From Liolophura sinensis (lineage: Eukaryota; Mollusca; Polyplacophora; Chitonida; Chitonidae): DNA of 64,000 nucleotides. A program made the position numbers and the translations under genes. The notes under the pieces were generated by a model. The model worked only from the letters and a program-made list of their open reading frames with translations. It was not told the origin of the DNA and ran no database searches. The stretch covers positions 14,989,717 to 15,053,716 of the forward strand of contig NC_088305.1 of the NCBI RefSeq assembly GCF_032854445.1, in the 5' to 3' direction. Numbering within the stretch: position 1 is the stretch's first letter; every line of letters starts with the position of its first letter. Shown in pieces: positions 38,726-50,160 of this stretch.

Positions 38726-39475
38726 TACATGTATATGTAGCTTGCTTCAGAAAGTCTATATCATGATGTAATTTCACATCAGTGTATAGTGTTATATAGT
38801 TTATAGTGTTTAACTCTTCAGTTTTGATTTTAAAAGGATTAGCCTATATAGAAGTACATGCAGTATTTCAGGGCTGCATAAAATGTAAATTATTTGCATT
38901 TTGTATTTGCTTGCAAGTTTTGATATTTTATTCACCTGCATTTGATTCAGTTGATTCTGAATCCTGGTTGTACATGTAGCTTCAAAGAAATTATACTGGG
39001 TCAGCCAAGCTAACATCCTGCTATGTTCCCTTTTTTCCTTTTTTGGCAATCTGTCATGAGAGAATATATCTTGCATATCTAGATCACATTTTGCACATTA
39101 TCTGACAGGTGCACATGGAAGTGGAGGATTTTTGCAGTCGGTTTTATGATGATAGATGCATGGAAAGAAATTTGACAAGCACGCAGATATATATTTGAGT
39201 GTTATAGCCCATAAATATTATACTGTACCGGTCATGTATCATCATGTAATTTAGTTGATGATACACTTCAGGGTACACTTTAGAGCGCCACCTACACACA
39301 ATGACCAAAGCTGCCACTGTATATATGTATAAGAAGTGTAAAAAATTAGGTATAATGTTTTATAGGATCTCGCATCTTTGCATTTTAGATACAATAACAT
39401 CCCAGTTAGGCTTTGTTTATGGATAACAACTTGTGATTTGTTACTTTTTATAAAGGCCTCTATTTTCACTTTGAC
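38726..39475. other. no gene seen
   Basis: AT-rich spacer without a supported feature. Confidence 0.5.
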
Positions 39476-39603
39476 TGTGCCTGATTTCCCTACAGCTCCC
39501 GTCATATAATGCTGGCCACCATCGTGTTAATGAAAATAGTTGTGATTACAGCATATATGTACAATCAAATAAATAAATAAATAGATAGATAAACAAATAA
39601 ATG
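39476..39603 (+). mobile_element. possible SINE family A 3' fragment, highly diverged
   Basis: CTGTGCCTGATTTCC, ATAATGCTGGCCACCATCGT and CAATCAAATAAATAAATAAA match the family A 3' half in order, with gaps. Confidence 0.5.
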
Positions 39604-39690
39604 TTTCATAAAAAAAAGATACAGTGTATACTTCAAAATCTATTAAAAGTATGAGTGTAGAAAATATATATTATTACATTAGTATTATTA

Positions 39691-39691
<1 letters not shown>

Positions 39692-39728
<37 letters not shown>
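39692..39728. repeat. (ATT)n microsatellite
   Basis: About 12 ATT units. Confidence 0.95.
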
Positions 39729-39729
<1 letters not shown>

Positions 39730-40917
39730 ACAAAGGTAAACTTTATAGCACAGCTACCGTAAAACTGAAATATCCAAGTTGTGTATATTACCTTTAAGTT
39801 CCACAGTTTGGACAATCCTGTTTGCATATTTTGAGTTGAGTTGAGTTGACGCTCTCCAACTGTGTACATGTGTACACGTACTTGTGTACATTTACTGTAT
39901 CACCTGACAGTTGTAGAAAACATGCATTGATATGGTAACTGTTATTTAAAACTCATTGTAAAATGCAATATCATTGCACATTTGTCTCTTAAACATGTAC
40001 CTATATGCACAGCAATTAGAACTGTGAAATATTGAATAATCCAATAAATATATTTATAGGGATACATGAATATTACTATTCATGAGTATGGTTTGTGTGT
40101 GACCAACTGAGTTAGTGGATATTTATAAATATAAATTTATATATAAATATATATATGTTCATTTGTTCTCATGTAATCTCCCATCTGGTGAAGCTCAGTG
40201 TTACAAGGTCATAGAGAATACCAATCTGCTTAAATTGATGATTTCTAATCAGACTCTCAGACTCTCAAAATTATACAGAGTGTTAATTTTCTCAAGAATC
40301 TAAAGAATGTGTGATTTCTCACTGTCGTTTCACACAAAGGCTTAATGAACCTGTGGTAATGTGTAACATACATGTAATCACTAATTAGTGCCTATCATGT
40401 ACAAGCTGAGAATTACATGTATGTGTTATTCCATAATGACCTGCTGTTGTCAAGATTACATAACTTTATTCTCATCCGAATTTAGTACTATTTGTTTAAA
40501 TATCTAGATACTTGCTGTGGACACCTGGAGACTGGGTAGGATCATCTATACGTTTGATATTGAGAAATATTTTGAGGTTCAGCCAGTGGTGAATACCAGT
40601 GCCTTCCCCTGGGGTTTGCACTATAGCCCCCTGCTTTCATTGCTTGTGTCAAAAGTTTGTTGAATTGAGATCATTTGTCTTCCAATATTGTTACAAACAT
40701 ATCTATACACGACACATGTGTGGGTTAGTTAATAACTTACTTAGGGTTGTTCCCTGGGCACTGCAATTTCCACCATCCATAATACTGATAAACAATTATG
40801 TATGGGAAAAATGTTGGAATATGGCGTTTAATGACAATCAAATGAATCAATAAATACTTTATTTTAACCATTGATCAGCAGAAACTCAATACACATTCTT
40901 TTTTCTAATTATTATAG
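39729..40917. other. no gene; weak SINE remnant near 40767-40856
   Basis: AT-rich. At 40767-40856 TTTCCACCATCCATAATACT and GGCGTTTAATGACAATCAAA are a decayed family A 3' end. This is the DNA immediately upstream of the TMEM198-like start exon. Confidence 0.4.
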
Positions 40918-41012
40918 ATGCTGACCAAAAGTCTTCTACAGTGTACCATGATTGAGCTGTTGAGGTCCTCCACCTGGTGACAGCTGCTGGTATCAAGGGG
41001 ACATAACTCACC
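40918..41012 (+). other. probable 5' UTR part of TMEM198-like exon 1
   Basis: A candidate 3' splice site (T-rich tract then ATTATAG) ends at 40917, 95 nt before the start codon. It implies an upstream non-coding exon. This is inference from splice-site sequence only. Confidence 0.45.
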
Positions 41013-41223
41013 ATGGAATCTCAGGCTGATATGCAGATTGCTGTGGTTTATCACGGCCGACGTCTTCTGGCTGATTCTACTAACACCACAGTTACTTTTA
41101 ATGGAACCACAACCACAGCTGACCCAAAAGTTTACTGTGAGAGTGTCTTGTACGAGTATGACATCCCAACAGCAGTCGTGTGCGCTCTGTGCTTTGTACT
41201 GGGCGTCATTTATACATTCTTCG
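41013..41223 (+). CDS. TMEM198: TMEM198-like coding exon 1
   Basis: Encodes residues 1-70 plus the first base of Gly71 and covers the extracellular-like N-terminus and TM1. The donor is TTCG|GTGAGT. A splice acceptor (ATTATAG) ending at 40917 suggests that this exon starts at 40918 with 95 nt of 5' UTR, so at least one non-coding exon probably lies upstream. Confidence 0.88.
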
Positions 41224-41808
41224 GTGAGTTTACTAGACTCTTTTGGCTTACATTCTGGAATGTATATTGCATCAAAGTTTTTCAGGAAATATGAAAATTG
41301 ATGCCAAACCTGATGTACTGAATCAAATTGTGATAATCATGGATTGAGAGAGATGGACAACATAGCATACTAGAAAATAGATATTAAACAGTAAATATAT
41401 ACTCTTACCTTCTGTAGTTTGGAAGAGTTTCTGCAATTTTATTTTACCCAGTTTGTTTAACATTTTATAGGCTTTTTTTAAATCTATTATGTGATCTGAA
41501 ATTCTTGATAACTAATATACATGTTTTGCAAACTGTACTCAATGCTTCCATCATAAATGGGGCCTCTGTGGCTCAGTCGGTTAGCGCGCTAGCGCAGCGT
41601 AATGACCCAGGAGCCTCTCACCAATGCGGTCGCTGTGAGTTCAAGTCCAGCTCATGCTGGCTTCCTCTCCGGCCGTAAGTGGGAAGGTCTGCCAGCAACC
41701 TGCGGATGGTCGTGGGTTTCCCCCGGGCTGTGCCCGGTTTCCACCCACCATAATACTGGCCGCCGTCGTATAAGTGAAATATTCTTGAGTACGGCGTAAA
41801 ACACCAAT

Positions 41809-41843
<35 letters not shown>

Positions 41844-44800
41844 ATCATAAATTTCTTTGATGTAGCAGTATTTATAATAATCTGTTTTGTTGATAGATTT
41901 TAGGAGATGATTTCATTTTCTTTTTCTTTTTCTTCAGGTTACCGAATCTTCAAGGCAATGGCATTCTTCACTGGCTTTATTTTTGGCGCCATGTTGGTTT
42001 TCCTTGTGTGCCAGGATGTGGAAGGGATCACACTGCCCCCTGCTGGCATGATTGGCATAGCTTTGGGGGCGGGGCTTGTCTGTGGAATTATTACCTTGCT
42101 CGTGAAGTATATCAGCCTCTTTATGACAGGGCTCCATTTCGGGCTTGGATTGGCAGTGTATGTTATCGTGTTTCTGGAATTCGTGGTTTACCACAGCAGA
42201 CATCTTGCCATTCCTCTGACAATCCTGGGCGTAGTGGGGCTTGTATGTGCTCTCCTCGCCCTCAAGTATCAGAAGTGTCTCGCCCTCTTGGGGACCAGTA
42301 TGCTGGGCAGCGCCCTCATGGTGGGTGCTCTGGACTACTACATAGAGAAGTTTGTGACGGTGCGCGTGTTGTGGACACTGGTGCGGGCGCATGATCTGGA
42401 CGGAGAGATGTGCTGGTACAGCTGGGCTATATTTGCCTGCTGGCCATTCTGTCTGATCATCGGTGCTTTTATTCAGTGGAGAGTAACAGGACATAACTTA
42501 GACCACTCCAGCGGTAAGCTTAATAGCCAGGAAAACCTTAACTGAGGAGTTCATTCTTCTGTGATATATATATGCATCCATTCTGCTCTGAGGGTCATGA
42601 TGTTTCTTACATCTGTACATGGTACATGTGGCTCAGGTATCAGCACACCTTCCAGTCTGATTAACATATAAAGTTCTGTTACCAAAAACCATTAGGCAAC
42701 ATTACAAGGAATTGTAGGAAGTAAGACAACACTCATTGTATTTTGTATTTTCACGGTCAGCCAGCCAGCATTAGAAAATTGCACGAAAATGGAATAAAAC
42801 TGAAAATGCACATTTTTAATGTGTCCGATCTTGGCCAGGATAGTTTACATTTTAAACAGATGAGATGTTTTTAAAGTAGTTTTATACAATCCTGTGACAT
42901 ACAAAAAAGATTTATTCTGCCATAGAAAAACAATTCAAATTGGTGTGGCCTAATGTTCCATTTGCAAGTCACCATCCACATCATGGTGGCTGTCATTGAC
43001 ATGACTATATTGCAACTAACTTGACAGGCTTGAGTAGTGGGCCAAAATTGGCTGCTTTGTTTAGACACTGCGCGCAGTTCAGTATACATGGCTTGTACAG
43101 TTATCAGGGCTCTGGAGATACGTGATTATCCAGCCTTGTCAAGGTGACCATTTTTCAAGCTCATGCTGGTTTCCTCTCCAGGCATATGTGGTAAGGTGTC
43201 ACAGCAACTTGCGGATGGTCATGGGTTTCACCCAGGCTCTGCTTGGTTTCCTGCCACCATAACGCTGGTCGCCATCATGTAAGTCCAATATTTTTGAGTA
43301 CAGCATAAAACACCAATCAAACAAATAAATAAATCGAGGTGACCATTTGTGTTACAGGCATTAAATACAGCTGCATTTCACTTCCTCTAATTCCTCACGT
43401 TTTCACATGTGAAAGAGAAGCTTGCATGCTGACTTATACATGTGCACGTTTTTCACATTGAGTTCGCTAATTTGAGGGCTTCACAGGGTGAATTTATCAG
43501 GTATTTATCAGTACTGGAGTTACAGTAGCTCTACATGACTCTTAAACTCTGGTTACATCTCGACCTGTGTATTCTGATGTGGTGATGATGATATTGTGTT
43601 TCAGTTGTCCACGGCAGCAGGATACGTAAAGTTGACCTGATCAAGTTGCGCGCGGCCCTCTATCATGATACTCAGGGCTTACGGTACAGGGACCTCTACC
43701 AGGCCCGCAGAATCAAGGGAGACCAGATTCTACAGGTCAGTCTGAAATATCATCTCACAAACAATTGGTTTTAGACATTTTCAGCCAGGTCATAGATTAT
43801 CAATGTCATGAATGTAAAACTTTTGAAATATGTGAAGAGCAGATGAGTGAAAAATGATACTTATAGTACATTTGAGATGAGATCTTACAGAATTTCTTCC
43901 ATATCTGATAGAAAAAAAGAGGTCATCATTCGGCTCTAAAGTCTTTAAAGAGAATATGTGCAGAGATTGAGATATTTTCATTATTTTTGTCCCAGATACA
44001 GTTACATCCTTGATGATTTTCTTTATCTCTTCTCTTGCTTTTCTTTTTCTCTGCTCTTGATTTTCTTTGTCTCTGCTCTTGATTTTCTTTATCTCTGCTC
44101 TTGATTTTCTTTATCTCTGCTCTTGATTTTCTTTATCTCGGCTCTTGGTTTTCTTTATCTCGGCTAGTGCAAAAGATTTCCAGAATGCTCACTCTGGAGG
44201 CAATTGAAATTTACAGACCCAAATAAACACATCTTGCCAGAACATCTTGTACTGAAATTTAATGTTTTTTTTACTCTCAAAATGCAATACATTAGGTTGA
44301 GTAGAATTTACTAACTGGAAACCTAATACTATATCTGGTGGGCATAAAAGGATGGACAGTACTTTGATGCTGCGTTGCTCCATTAACCTTTGTTCAAACC
44401 CTTTCAAACTTTAGACATTCAAATGGCATGATTTTGTTAATATACTGACCAATTTTTGTAAGGTCATAGCTTGAGTAATCTGTACACAGGGTTAAAATGA
44501 ACACATAGCCTCAATAACGCACATTCAGGTGACCCACATTGCATCACCTGTCAGGTGTCATGAGGGTCACATGGACAAATTCACTGAGGATAAACTAAAA
44601 GCATGCATTAAAGACTGCTGGAAAAAAATTTCTCTTAAGGAGATTCGAGATGCAATCAGTTCATGGAAGAAATGTTTGCGCGCCGTCTACGGAGAAGATG
44701 GAGGACCAATTGATCACCCTTTCAAGTAAAACAAGGTAGAACATCATTTTGAAATGTCCGAAACATGCATTTTTGACTCTATTTTGAGTTTGGTCCCATG

Positions 44801-47800
44801 AACAGCTATCGTGAAGGATGAAATTGAAATTTGGTCTGTATACTGAGGACATATTGGCTTTTGAGTGTGTAAATTTTTAGACGCTGACGTAAGAGGGTTT
44901 CGAAGATATTGAGTGTCAAAGTACGGCCCATTTTTTTATGCCCACTCGATATATATATTGGGGTCCTAATATGTCAGCATCACTGTCTGGCATATGGTTA
45001 ACAAAGCCAACTGATATGGGGGCCCCAGGACTTTTAGATGTCAAAACATGTACTCTTCACATAGTACACAATTCTTTTGGCAATGGCTTGGGAGAATACT
45101 GCTCAAATATTCCAGAATTTATTGTTGATATTTTTTATTACTGGTTTAAGGGATCTGCAGCCAGGTCTGATCTACAAGATATTCATAGCGACAAAGAAGC
45201 CTTTGAAACATGTTGAATGTCGGTGGTTGTCTCTGGGGCCTACTGTAGAACGTATTCTGGAGAGCTCTTATCGAGTACTTTCTAGTTTTTCTGCCAGAGC
45301 ACAACCCCAATGACTTATCAAAACCCAGGTATAAAATGATCAAGGTGGAACTTCAGAGACCAGAAATCATAGCCCAACTCAACTTTCTCAGGTTTCTCTC
45401 ATCTACATTTGCCAAGTTCTTGGTCTTCTTCCAGTATGAGAAACCACTCATTCATATTCTCTGTGATAAACTTTAAGATCTACTCAATGTCTTAGTTAGG
45501 CGAGTGATGAAGAAATCTACTGCTGATGCAGCCCAAAATCTTCAGCTACTTGATGCCTCAGTAACCAACTCGTACGAACAGCTATTGGGGTTGGAGAAGA
45601 ATGTCGTAAAAACCTAGGTAAAGGGCAGGTATCGGAGAGGGAGAAAATAACTGCTTGGAATCCAAAAATTCTAACAGGCAGCGATTCAGTATCTTCAAAA
45701 GAAGCTTCCTCTCTGCACCAAATTTCGGAAACATGCTGGATGTTTGCAGCCTCAAAATCATTCTGCCAATTGTTCTGTCAGATCACTCCAGAGCTTATCC
45801 AGAGAACTAAGACGAGATTTTTACAGTGACATCGTAGCTGATGAATGGAGGGTCTGTCAGGTAGAAAGCATCCCAGCAGACTGGTCCAAGGAAGTAAAAA
45901 AGGATGGGGGCGGTCATTATAAGGAGGATTGTTATGTATTGGTCAAAAGTCTTTGGACTGAAGAATTGCACAGGAAGTTTCCATTGCTGAATAAGTTAGT
46001 GAAAGTTGTTTGGCCCTGTCCCATGGAAACAGTGATGTAGAAAGGGCATTTTCAGTAAGTTACAACAGTCCTATCAAAAACAGGGTAAGCCTAAGTGAGG
46101 CTTCAATTAACAGCCTTCGGGCAACAACTGAAGGAAGAACGCAAAGAAAAAGAGGAAGAACAAAGGAAAAGAGATGAGCAAAGACAAGATAGAGCAGAAA
46201 GAGAGGAGGCTGCCTGGATTGCTAAAAAAAAACGAAGAACTTCTCCGCAGTAGTATACAACTGAAAAACACAGAGAAATCACTTGCTGAGAAGCAATCAT
46301 TGCACCAGGTATCCGTGGGTGTGAGCAATAGCTAAACCAGGGAAACAAAAAAATTGAGGGGTGATATTATGGAGACTGTGGTTGCCCAGGCCATGCTTGA
46401 ATCTGCACATAAAAAGATGGAATAGGCACAGGCAGAGCTTAAAAAGACCTGAGAAGACCAGAAGAATGTTGAGAAGAGAAAGCTAACTATGATAGAAAAC
46501 ATGGTTGCTGGTAGAAAGAAGAAAGAGGGACAGTTATTTGTTGATTCTACAGACAAGACAATATTGTGATCACTACCATGTGCTTTTCATGCAAGACCAG
46601 GTGAAAGGTACCATGGCAAACAAAGTGGATATCTTGAAGTGACCATCCATCAACTCATGATTATGTATTTGCATCTGACAGCCTCAATAATTGTAGAGAG
46701 GCTTTTAAGTTTTGGGTTGTGATGATAGACAGACGTAAACTTCTTGGACACTGAAATGTGTGATGTAACAAGCCGTTGTATTTTTACCATGTTAAATCTC
46801 AAAAATACAGAAACAGATGATCTGTATTGGGAGCCCACTAGTAACTATCTGTGAAGTTCATAAAAAGTGTGTGTTTCAGTATTGTTTGTAGCATCTATTG
46901 TTACCAGTAATTAAAATGGTAATATCCTGTATAATTACAAGCTACTTTAAGATGCAATTTGTTATGGGCTACACCAGGCATAGTAAGCTGTGAAACGACA
47001 TCCCACCCCAGTATTAAGAACTTGTCTCGAATATGTTTATTATTAAAAACACTGGGTTTAAGGTGACAAGTTGAAAATACATATTTTGGGAGTTATAATT
47101 TTCATGTCAAATAATTGATACACCTAACTCCAATTCAATTAAATTCAGTTTCAATTCTAAAAGAAGAAAAAACAAGTGGTGATTTGATACTTTCCACACC
47201 TTGACTGTTGTGAGATGACCAGACAGTGTCCTCATACATGGGTAATTGACCCCTTCAGCTTGCAGTTCACAGGACACATGATCTAACTGGGCCCAGATTT
47301 ACCTATACTGTTAAATAATGTCAAGGCAAGAATGCACAGAGATCTTGCCATCAGTCTACTTGAAGTAACAATGTACTATGCCTGGTGTGATATAAAATGA
47401 ATAATTTGGGTGGACAGAAGGGGAGTAGGTGGCCAAAGTAGGTAACCAAAGTTGAGAATACATGTAATTAATAAGTAGACCTACCTGTTTGTCAAGCAGA
47501 AACAATGTGAAAATTCAAGCTTCGTCTCCTATATTTCCTCTTTTTTCATTTTAAAAATTCCTATAAAACTCCTGTAATTTTTGAAAAAAAATTCCTATTT
47601 TTCCTATATTTTTTCTTTCAATCTTGGCTTGGACCCCTGCAGTGCTGACGGTTAGTGATAGTTGTGGAAAAGTAATGGAATTCTGTCTGAAAAGGTCCTG
47701 ATAAATAATGGAATTTATCAAGTACCTTGCTGCATGAACCCCTCACATGTACATGGGTATGTGAAAATACATATGCAGTGATTACAAAAGATCTGCAAGT

Positions 47801-47938
47801 TCTTTATTTTCATTTCTGTTTCTGTTGCAGAGATATGTGCTGAACATCACAGACAATTCCAATACTCTGTCCAGTTCCCAGAAGAGTGAAGGTGCGATTC
47901 CAGATAGCGCCAATACCACCATGACCCAGCTGCCATGA
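41013..47938 (+). CDS. TMEM198: TMEM198-like seven-pass membrane protein, complete, four coding exons
   Basis: Joining 41013-41223, 41938-42513, 43605-43735 and 47831-47938 gives 1026 nt, 341 residues plus TGA. All junctions are GT-AG and the phases (1, 1, 0) fit. The ATG sits in a good Kozak context (CTCACCATGG). The sequence shows a polar N-terminus with two N-glycosylation sequons (N24, N30), then hydrophobic segments at about residues 52-70, 77-95, 107-127, 129-150, 162-180, 184-204 and 231-250, then a hydrophilic C-terminal tail. The FFGYRIFKA segment after TM1 and the IQWRVTG segment after TM7 are what I recognise from TMEM198. Vertebrate TMEM198 is a membrane protein of about 360 residues reported to promote Wnt signalling by helping LRP6 phosphorylation; the same role here is inference. 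The tail after residue 262 is not obviously conserved with vertebrates. Introns carry SINEs and a dead transposase. Confidence 0.9.
41559..41840 (+). mobile_element. SINE family A, full length, youngest-looking copy, 12-bp TSD
   Basis: Intact A box (TGGCTCAGTCGG, 41569-41580) and B box (GAGTTCAAGTCC, 41637-41648), complete body, and a ~30-base pure A tail instead of (AATA)n. Perfect TSD TCCATCATAAAT at 41547-41558 and 41841-41852. Lies in TMEM198 intron 1, sense orientation. The long A tail suggests recent insertion. Confidence 0.95.
41938..42513 (+). CDS. TMEM198: TMEM198-like coding exon 2 (TM2-TM7)
   Basis: The acceptor is a long pyrimidine tract ending TTCTTCAG at 41937 and the donor is CAGCG|GTAAGCT. 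The exon carries residues 71-262, with six of the seven membrane segments. Its GC content is clearly above the flanking introns. An in-frame read-through past the donor reaches a stop at 42543-42545, so intron retention would give a form lacking the normal tail. Confidence 0.92.
43154..43336 (+). mobile_element. SINE family A, 5'-truncated, 12-bp TSD, in TMEM198 intron 2
   Basis: Begins TTCAAGCTCATGCTGG inside the B box and ends AAAACACCAATCAAACAAAT. Flanked by AGGTGACCATTT at 43142-43153 and 43337-43348. Moderately diverged. Confidence 0.9.
43605..43735 (+). CDS. TMEM198: TMEM198-like coding exon 3 (cytoplasmic tail)
   Basis: The acceptor is GTGTTTCAG and the donor CTACAG|GTCAGT. It encodes 44 residues (about 263-306), rich in Arg and Lys with regularly spaced hydrophobic residues (VDLIKLRAALYHD), consistent with an amphipathic segment just inside the membrane. 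The phase fits exons 2 and 4 exactly. Confidence 0.85.
44025..44163. repeat. ~23-bp minisatellite, about 6 units
   Basis: Repeats of TCTCTGCTCTTGATTTTCTT in TMEM198 intron 3, a pyrimidine-rich tract on the + strand. Confidence 0.9.
44529..44729 (+). pseudogene. possible Tc1/mariner-type transposase C-terminal fragment
   Basis: A 66-codon stretch reads IKDCWKKISLKEIRDAISS, then a WKKCLRAV segment and a GGPIDH ending. The pattern W..I....I....KRLRAV....GG...H resembles the C-terminal end of Tc1/mariner/IS630-type DDE transposases. No catalytic residues are included. It lies about 200 bp before the hAT-like remnant and could also be part of that element. Confidence 0.35.
44940..46560 (+). pseudogene. 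decayed hAT-like transposase in TMEM198 intron 3
   Basis: Protein-like stretches occur in all three forward frames, broken by frameshifts (near 45190 and 46010) and in-frame stops (for example near 45475 and 45616). In order they show CTLHIVHNSFGNGLG, then FKGSAARSDLQDI (about 45055-45180), then HVECRWLSLGPTVERILE (about 45210-45265), a helical middle part (45311-45615), and LSHGNSDVERAFSV (about 46013-46055). These match the hAT-type transposase core with its RW-containing motif and C-terminal dimerisation region, of the sort found in ZNF862/KIAA1586-like derived proteins. A Lys/Glu-rich tail follows (46100-46250 and on). No BED finger or inverted ends were seen. It is non-functional as written. 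Confidence 0.7.
46561..47820. other. remainder of TMEM198 intron 3, no feature seen
   Basis: AT-rich intron sequence with no coding signal. May include decayed flanks of the hAT-like element. Confidence 0.45.
47831..47938 (+). CDS. TMEM198: TMEM198-like coding exon 4 and stop
   Basis: The acceptor is TTTCTGTTGCAG. The exon encodes the last 35 residues, Ser/Thr/Asn-rich and ending TQLP, then TGA. The frame continues from exon 3 with no stop. I saw no canonical AATAAA in the next 3 kb, so the 3' UTR end is undefined. Confidence 0.8.
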   Translation, partial: RYVLNITDNSNTLSSSQKSEGAIPDSANTTMTQLP

Positions 47939-49268
47939 GAGTGACCAGATCTGAGTTGTTATCTGTGTCATGAACAATCTCCATACAACTGGGACATTTC
48001 CAGCCAGATGCCAGAGATTTGGCATTCAACAGTTTGTGACATCGAGACACAGCAGACTTTGTCAGCAGCAAACGATTTTTTATTTACAAGATTGTTATCT
48101 GGACATACATGTTTCAGATTCATCGGAGTGTTTCAAGGTTTAGGATGTTGTGTATCAAAGAGAAACTGCTCGCGTGATTTTGGTTCTGGATTTGCTCAGG
48201 TGTTGACCAAACAGGTGTAAATTCTGACTCTACATCTGGTGATATTTGCAGTGCTCCATGGAAACTCATTCACCTTGATGAAGAGGAAGGTTGTGCATAA
48301 AATAAGGTGAAGAAAACCTTGGGAATACATGTGCCCTCTCTCATGGGAAAATTCTTACGGCTCATTACAGCATATTAAGCAACATATATCACCAGTGATT
48401 GAGTATTGTCAGGGTATGACTTGTTACCACATAAGGTATTACTCATGAATAATAAGTATTGTATTGTAAGGTATTATGTATGTGAATTTAAGTGAGCCTG
48501 GAAATGCACAGGTAACCTGCAATGAGCAGAGATTCTTCCAGGGACGGAAGAAAATGAACAGATGGGAGTGATGAAAGCGATGGACTTTTTTGAGAGTTAT
48601 TGTGATTACAGGCAAAAATAACTCACAGAACACTTTTATAAGTGATGAAGACTTTTTTCGAAGAAACAAGACTTTCCTGAAGAGAAGCAATTCTTCCAGG
48701 TCCTGCTCATGTACCATAATTTTTGCTTTTTGTTGCGAGTTTCTTCTTCGACATTCTGGATAGTGTTAGGTTACCTGAGGAATATCCTGGAAAAGTTTTC
48801 CTTATACATGTACATGTTTGTCGGAGACTTCTGCATGATGAAGGTTTCGAAAAATTGTGAATCCACACATTTTGAGATCACCAACATACACATGGACTCG
48901 ATGTACTTGTTGGTTTATTTCTCTTGATATACAATATACTTATGTACAATGTTTATTTTGTATATGTTTGTGACTGAAACTCATCACACCATGTCAGAGT
49001 TCATGGGAAATTGTCATCCTTTTCATTGAAAGCAAACAATGTCACCTGACTGTACCTTAACGTATTGAAGGTACGGTTACCAATATCAAAAAAATTGTCA
49101 ACACCTTAATGTTGCCATAGATTATGACCCTTTTTTTGTAATTTAATTATGTGAATCTCAGTGACAGAAAACATCAAACTCCTGTTTTCTGCTTGCTTTT
49201 TAAATACTCTCATATCTTGTTTTATGAAAATATGTTATGTCTGTATGCTACATTGCATGTTAAAAGTC
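47939..49268 (+). other. probable 3' UTR and downstream of TMEM198-like gene
   Basis: Follows the stop codon and has no other gene. The UTR end could not be placed because no clear AATAAA was found. Confidence 0.45.
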
Positions 49269-49399
49269 CATGGGCTGGTTTCATGAAGCATACTTGGTGT
49301 TAAGTATCCCTTAGCTAAGTTCACTTTGTATCTCTACAACATACGTTGCCATGGTAGTTAAGGGCTTACTTAACTAAGTGTGCTTCATGAAACCGGCCG
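49269..49399. mobile_element. hairpin MITE with ~45-bp inverted arms
   Basis: Left arm GGCTGGTTTCATGAAGCATA and right arm TGTGCTTCATGAAACCGGCC are reverse complements with a few changes, and the pairing continues inward (CTTAGCTAAG versus CTTAACTAAG). About 130 bp in all. No coding capacity. Confidence 0.75.
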
Positions 49400-49935
49400 T
49401 ATAACATTAATTATTAATGGGTATATATCACATGTTTGTGCCAATACTGTTAGTTCAACAACTAAGACTTTTTTCCATTCTTTTTTGTTTACATTTGATA
49501 GTCACTGGTGCATTCACCAGCTGAATGTCTGAATCCAAAAAAAAGCTTTCTGGATTACAAAGGTGCGTGAAATGCTTACGACTGGGTTGTGTTTTTGACA
49601 TTTGATTTTGGCATACATGTGTGTATACATACATACATGTACACGGATTTATATATATGCATGATGATGCTGCCGTTTTGTCTCCATTTGATTAATATCG
49701 GAATAGAATCTCCAGTTGTCTCTTGTACACATGTGTTATATTTTTTATGTCTGCATACAAGCACATTCTTTTACAAGTAAACATCTTGAAGAACGATTGT
49801 CTGGGTTTCTTTTTCTCTACAAGTCTATATACACAGTTTGTATTGTAGGATTTCAGTACAATCAACCTCTAGAATGTTAAGAAAACTTGTCAACTGATGA
49901 TTAAGAAAGCAATGGATTTGGAAGCATCTGATTGG
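49400..49935. other. no gene seen
   Basis: AT-rich spacer between two hairpin MITEs, with TACATGTGTGTATACATACA-type simple sequence near 49613-49640. Confidence 0.5.
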
Positions 49936-50160
49936 CCAATGGGGTTCGTCCAGCCTTCTACAAAGGGAAACAAATCTTGTAACTGATAAAACAACAGTAC
50001 CCTCTGTCTGTTTGAATAACAGTGTCAGCTTTTATTATTCATGATTCCTGGTGTTGGCATTGAAATCAGTGGTATTGTTATTTAAGTAGGTAGAGGGCAC
50101 TGCTGTTTTATCAGTTACAAGATTTGCTTCCCTTTGTACAGGGCTGGCGTACCCCATTGG
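49936..50160. mobile_element. 225-bp foldback MITE with ~69-bp inverted arms
   Basis: Left arm (49936-50005) starts CCAATGGGGTTCGTCCAGCC and contains ATCTTGTAACTGATAAAACA. Right arm (50092-50160) contains TGTTTTATCAGTTACAAGAT and ends TACCCCATTGG. The arms pair at roughly nine of ten positions. An 86-bp loop separates them. Confidence 0.88.

Noticed and set aside
41934..42494. 186-codon minus-strand frame opposite TMEM198 exon 2
   Set aside because: It is a shadow of a real exon, whose hydrophobic segments and splice sites lie on the plus strand.
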